A stretch of 8,649 nt of DNA from JBGSWL01 sp041752455 (GTDB lineage Bacteria; Pseudomonadota; Alphaproteobacteria; Rhizobiales; Rhizobiaceae): NCBI GenBank assembly GCA_041752455.1, contig JBGSWL010000116.1, positions 1 through 8,649 of the forward strand. The letters are read 5' to 3'. Positions 5,848 to 8,649 of the stretch are shown piece by piece (the stretch's first letter is position 1; each line of letters begins with the position of its first letter). The position numbers were made by a program, and so were the translations under genes. The notes beneath the pieces were generated by a model, which was not told the DNA's origin, did not search any database, and saw nothing but the letters and a program-made list of their open reading frames with translations.

Positions 5848-7134
5848 ATGAGCAGCGCAACCGACAGCATGGCACCGACCGGCCGCCCGGCCGACGGCAT
5901 CATGCGTGCTGCTGATGGAACGCCCCTGAAGGTTTCCATTGCCCGGGCACTGCGGCGCGAGAAACTGCGGGCGCTGCTGCTGATCCTGCCGCTGCTTGTG
6001 TTCATCATCCTGTCGTTCGTCTTGCCGATCGCCGACATGCTGTTCCGGTCGGTGGAAAACCAGATCGTCAGCGAGACAATCCCGCGGACGGTCGTGGCGC
6101 TGCGCGATTGGGATTCAAGGTCCGGCGAACTGCCCGACGAAGCTGTCTTCGCGGCAATGCAGGCGGACCTGACCGAGGCGTTCGAGGCCAAGGCCCACAC
6201 AAGGCTCGGCCTTCGGCTGAATTATGAAAAGTCCGGCATGTCGAGCATTTTCCGCAAGTCGGGACGCCCGGTTGCGGATCTTCAGCCGCCTTACAAGGAT
6301 GGCTTCATCAAGATCGACGATGGATGGGGTGACATCGAGACCTGGGTGGTGATCAAGCGCGCCAGCCCGGCCTATACCGCCGGTTACTTCCTGGCTGCCG
6401 CCGACCTTGAACAAACGTCGCAAGGCATCCAGCGCGTGCCGGAAAACGAGCGGCTCTACATCATGCTTTTCGGCCGCACGATGTGGATGTCGCTGCTTAT
6501 CACCTTCTGCTGCCTGCTGCTTGGCTACCCGCTCGCCTATCTGATGAGCCATGTGCGGCGATCGACCGCCAATCTCCTGATGATTTTGGTGCTTCTGCCG
6601 TTCTGGACATCCTTGCTGGTGCGAACCTCGGCGTGGAAAGTGCTGCTTCAGCAGCAGGGCGTGATCAACGACACGTTGGTCTGGGCCGGGCTTGTCGCCA
6701 ATGACGGTCGGCTCGAACTTATCAACAACCAGACCGGCACGGTGATCGCGATGACGCACATCCTGCTGCCATTCATGATCCTGCCGCTGTTTTCGGTGAT
6801 GCAGACGATCTCGCCAACCTATGTGCGCGCTGCGAAAAGCCTTGGCGCGAGCGACTGGACGGCGTTCTGGCGGGTGTACTTCCCGCAGACCATCCCAGGC
6901 ATCGGGGCAGGGGCGATCCTCGCCTTCATCCTGGCCATCGGCTACTACATCACGCCGGAACTGGTGGGCGGGACGCAGGGCGTCTTCATCTCGAACCGCA
7001 TCGCCTACCATATCTCGTCCAGCCTCAACTGGGGGCTGGCGGCAGCGCTCGGCACCATGCTGCTGGTGTTGGTCATCATCCTGTTCTGGGTCTATGACCG
7101 GATGGTGGGCATCGACAATGTGAAGCTCGGATAG
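5848..7134 (+). CDS. ABC importer permease 1, PotB/PotH type with long extracytoplasmic insert
   Basis: At 428 residues this inner-membrane permease is far longer than the usual 280-320 of PotB or PotH. After a basic N-terminus (ARALRREKLRALL) comes membrane segment 1 (about 41-63). An insert of about 130 residues (about 70-200) follows, with LRDWDSRSGELPDEAVF, RLGLRLNYEKSG, and DDGWGDIETWVVIKR, and must face the periplasm if segment 1 runs outward. Then come segments at about 212-234, 241-260, 297-318, 351-371 and 396-415. The cytoplasmic EAA loop that docks on the ATPase is at about 328-350 (AAKSLGASDWTAFWRVYFPQ). The ATG at 5848 has AAGGAG at 6 bases' spacing. The stop at 7132-7134 overlaps the ribosome site of the next gene, so the two permeases are likely translationally linked. 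I recall long-insert permeases of this kind in rhizobia and relatives; the role of the insert is not known to me. Confidence 0.93.
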   Translation: MSSATDSMAPTGRPADGIMRAADGTPLKVSIARALRREKLRALLLILPLLVFIILSFVLPIADMLFRSVENQIVSETIPRTVVALRDWDSRSGELPDEAVFAAMQADLTEAFEAKAHTRLGLRLNYEKSGMSSIFRKSGRPVADLQPPYKDGFIKIDDGWGDIETWVVIKRASPAYTAGYFLAAADLEQTSQGIQRVPENERLYIMLFGRTMWMSLLITFCCLLLGYPLAYLMSHVRRSTANLLMILVLLPFWTSLLVRTSAWKVLLQQQGVINDTLVWAGLVANDGRLELINNQTGTVIAMTHILLPFMILPLFSVMQTISPTYVRAAKSLGASDWTAFWRVYFPQTIPGIGAGAILAFILAIGYYITPELVGGTQGVFISNRIAYHISSSLNWGLAAALGTMLLVLVIILFWVYDRMVGIDNVKLG

Positions 7135-7147
7135 GAGACCAGAGACC

Positions 7148-8005
7148 ATGGCCTCACCGCTTCCCCCCTATGCCTCGCCGCAGCAGCGCTTCTGGTACTA
7201 CGCGTTCCGCGTGATCTGCGGCCTGATCTTTTTCTACCTGATCTTTCCGATCCTGGTGATCATCCCGCTGTCGTTCAATGCCGACAACTTCTTCACGTTC
7301 ACGCCGAAGATGCTGGCCTTCGACCCGGACGGCTATTCGCTGAAGCACTACCAGGATTTCCTGACCAGCCCGGACTGGCAGCAGGCGCTGCGCAATTCGT
7401 TCACGATCGCGCCGGTCGCAACCATCGTTGCGACCGTGCTCGGCACCTTGGCGGCGATCGGCCTGTCGCAAAGCCATGTGCCGGCAAAGTCGTTGATCAT
7501 GGCGATCCTGATATCGCCGATGATCGTTCCGCTGATCATCTCGGCGGCGGGGATGTATTTCTTCTATTCGCGCCTTGGTCTGCAGGGCACCTATTGGGGT
7601 GTCGTGCTCGCCCATGCGGCACTTGGCACGCCCTTCGTCATCATCACGGTGACGGCGACGCTCGTCGGTTTCGACCGGTCGCTGACGCGGGCTTCCGCCT
7701 CGCTTGGCGCTGATCCGATCACCACCTTCTTCAAGGTCCAGATGCCGCTGATCATGCCGGGTGTGGTGTCGGGGGCCCTCTTTGCCTTCATCACATCGTT
7801 CGACGAAGTCGTCGTCGTGCTGTTTGTCGGCTCGGCTTCGCAGAAGACATTGCCATGGCAGATGTTCATCGGCCTTCGCGAGCAGATTTCGCCGACGATC
7901 CTTGCGGTCGCGACGGTCATGACCGCGCTGTCGGTCGTCCTTCTGATAACACTCGAAGGCATCCGCCGTCGCTCGGAACGGTTGCGCGGATTGTCGCCGA
8001 GCTGA
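7148..8005 (+). CDS. ABC importer permease 2, PotC/PotI type
   Basis: This 285-residue inner-membrane permease has the ordinary family length and pairs with permease 1 to form the translocation channel. Six membrane segments are seen at about 20-42, 83-106, 114-138, 148-170, 200-224 and 249-270. The ATPase-docking EAA loop is at about 181-201 (RASASLGADPITTFFKVQMP), followed by the typical GVVSGALFAFITSFDEVVV stretch. The segment between helices 1 and 2 contains YSLKHYQDFL, a common feature of PotC/PotI relatives (Y-x-L-x-x-Y). The ATG at 7148 lies 13 bases after the previous stop. Its AGGAG (7133-7137) overlaps that stop, which suggests coupled translation. The C-terminus is basic (IRRRSERLRG) and cytoplasmic. 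This is the last gene of the operon; only 27 bases separate it from the convergent tRNA gene, and no T-rich terminator is visible there. Confidence 0.95.
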   Translation: MASPLPPYASPQQRFWYYAFRVICGLIFFYLIFPILVIIPLSFNADNFFTFTPKMLAFDPDGYSLKHYQDFLTSPDWQQALRNSFTIAPVATIVATVLGTLAAIGLSQSHVPAKSLIMAILISPMIVPLIISAAGMYFFYSRLGLQGTYWGVVLAHAALGTPFVIITVTATLVGFDRSLTRASASLGADPITTFFKVQMPLIMPGVVSGALFAFITSFDEVVVVLFVGSASQKTLPWQMFIGLREQISPTILAVATVMTALSVVLLITLEGIRRRSERLRGLSPS

Positions 8006-8032
8006 GTTTCAAGCATCCGTTCGGGGAAGGGG

Positions 8033-8109
8033 TGGTAGCAGGAGGCGGGCTTGAACCGCCGACCTCCGGGTTATGAATCCGGCGCTCTAACCAGCTGAGC
8101 TACTCTGCC
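8033..8109 (-). tRNA. tRNA-Met (CAT anticodon), elongator type
   Basis: The minus strand folds as a 77-base cloverleaf with encoded CCA (8035-8033). The D arm is GCTC/GAGC with a 9-base loop holding GG. The anticodon loop TTCATAA places CAT at 8075-8073. The variable loop AGGTC is of short class I type, and the T arm GGCGG/CCGCC is perfect with loop TTCAAGC. The discriminator is A73, with G2-C71 and C3-G70, which suit elongator methionine. There is no 1-72 C·A mismatch and no three-GC anticodon stem as in the initiator. A tRNA-Ile with CAT (lysidine-modified) cannot be fully excluded. The acceptor stem (GGCAGAG with TCCTGCT) is weak: G1·U72, A6·C67 and G7·U66 are not Watson-Crick. The anticodon stem has an A31·C39 mismatch at the loop. 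It has its own upstream promoter. Confidence 0.88.
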
Positions 8110-8118
8110 AATCACCGT

Positions 8119-8181
8119 GCGCCTCAAACCTGACAATTGGCACAGGGCGCTACCGGGTGCCAAATGTCACGCAGCTGGCGC
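8119..8181. repeat. Long dyad symmetry in the leader of tRNA-Met
   Basis: TGACAATTGGCAC (8131-8143) is an inverted match of GTGCCAAATGTCA (8157-8169) at 12 of 13 positions, around a 13-base centre. Outside it, after equal 7-base gaps, GCGCC (8119-8123) matches GGCGC (8177-8181) inverted. All arms share one centre at base 8150. It lies between the tRNA promoter and the mature tRNA 5' end, so it would be transcribed as a hairpin. It may alternatively be a protein-binding site or a small repeat element. Confidence 0.65.
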
Positions 8182-8198
8182 CCCCGCGATGCAGGCGG

Positions 8199-8228
8199 CA
8201 TATAAGGTTCGTGGCTGCCCGGTGTCAA
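8199..8228 (-). promoter_or_regulatory. Promoter of tRNA-Met, consensus -35
   Basis: Read on the minus strand, a perfect TTGACA (8228-8223) is followed after 18 bases by TATATG (8204-8199), or after 17 by TTATAT. Transcription would start near 8192, about 80 bases before the tRNA 5' end at 8109. It begins after the mnmA stop, so the tRNA need not depend on mnmA transcription. Confidence 0.75.
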
Positions 8229-8260
8229 GCAATGCGATGCCTGTCGATCCTGCCCGTTTC

Positions 8261-8649
8261 TCAGGCGACCTGGCGCTGGACGCCGAGGGTTTCAAGCGCC
8301 TTTTGCGTTGCGCCGTCGCGGCGAGTATCGGCAATGAATCCGCCGCCCAGCACGCGAGCGCCCGGTTCGCCGTTTTCATAGAAAACACAGGCCTGGCCGG
8401 GCGCGATGCCGGTTTCGCCGCCGGGCAACTCAACCGTCACCTTGCCGGCAACCAGGCGCAAGCGTGCCAGCACCGGCGGGCGGGCCGAACGCATCTTTGC
8501 ATGGACTTCGAGGCCGTTGGCGGCGGCGTTTTCCAGCAAGCCATCGCCGAGCCAGTTGACGTCGCGCAGTGTCAGGCTGGCGACTGCCAATGCATCGCGC
8601 GGGCCGACAACGACACGGTTGGCAGCGTGATCGAGGTGCACCACGTATA
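8261..8649 (-). CDS. mnmA: tRNA-specific 2-thiouridylase MnmA, C-terminal part (5' truncated by window)
   Basis: MnmA makes the 2-thio group of s2U34 in tRNAs for Lys, Glu and Gln. The frame is open to the right edge, so about 128 C-terminal residues of a protein usually 360-400 long are present. Recognisable C-terminal blocks, in order, are the strand with NRVVVGPRDAL, then LRDVNWLG, then RSARPPVLARL, then GIAPGQACVFYENG and RVLGGGFI. These match the beta-barrel and C-terminal region of the family. The ATP-binding PP-loop and the two catalytic cysteines lie in the missing part; the cysteine visible in GQACVFY is not expected to be catalytic. An in-frame GTG at 8644 is internal, because the preceding codon (Tyr) continues the typical YVV-type strand. 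The stop TGA is at 8263-8261. The downstream tRNA-Met has its own promoter. Confidence 0.93.
   Translation of the reverse strand, partial: YVVHLDHAANRVVVGPRDALAVASLTLRDVNWLGDGLLENAAANGLEVHAKMRSARPPVLARLRLVAGKVTVELPGGETGIAPGQACVFYENGEPGARVLGGGFIADTRRDGATQKALETLGVQRQVA

Noticed and set aside
4445..5875. A 476-codon open frame on the minus strand opposite the binding-protein gene
   Set aside because: It is antisense to a clear signal-peptide binding protein, has no recognisable domain, and is explained by GC-rich codon use of the real gene.
6115..7149. A 344-codon minus-strand frame opposite permease 1
   Set aside because: The translation is rich in His, Gln, Arg and Asp, the usual antisense look of a membrane-protein gene.
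8033..8109. tRNA gene as an integration (att) site of a genomic island
   Set aside because: No second copy of the tRNA 3' end and no integrase gene is present in the window.

Overview
The window comes from a GC-rich alphaproteobacterial chromosome, most likely of the order Hyphomicrobiales (Rhizobiales). Three things suggest this: an alphaproteobacterial-type RpoH, a long-insert polyamine-type ABC permease of a kind I recall from rhizobia and relatives, and an alphaproteobacterial-type elongator tRNA-Met. This placement is inference from protein and RNA character; no database search was run. No mobile element, CRISPR array, phage gene or defence system was found.

Layout, left to right. (1) 2-685 (+) is the C-terminal part of an unrecognised protein with a Pro/Thr-rich linker. 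It ends at a bidirectional terminator (720-745). (2) 774-2824 (-) holds rluD followed by rpoH, read leftwards, with a 140-base gap that holds a likely rpoH promoter and leader. (3) 2918-3280 (+) is a small single-pass membrane protein of unknown function, divergent from rluD. (4) 3454-8005 (+) is a complete four-gene ABC importer operon of the polyamine/PotABCD type, in the order ATPase, periplasmic binding protein, permease 1, permease 2, with RNA hairpins flanking the binding-protein gene. (5) 8033-8109 (-) is an elongator tRNA-Met convergent with the operon. It has its own consensus -35 promoter and a large dyad in its leader. (6) 8261-8649 (-) is the C-terminal end of mnmA, cut by the window edge.

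How the genes work together. The ABC operon should form one inner-membrane importer (two permeases, an ATPase dimer and a secreted binding protein). Its substrate is probably a polyamine or similar cationic/organic small molecule, but the sequence does not prove which. rluD, mnmA and the tRNA gene all serve translation (rRNA and tRNA modification, methionine decoding), and rpoH encodes the heat-shock sigma factor. These look like ordinary core genes around one accessory transporter.

No wholly new system is evident. The points most worth a second look are the roughly 130-residue extracytoplasmic insert in permease 1, the six-cysteine binding protein with a CxxC near its mature N-terminus, the 63-base dyad just upstream of tRNA-Met, the weakly paired acceptor stem of that tRNA, and the CTTGAA-type promoter of rpoH.
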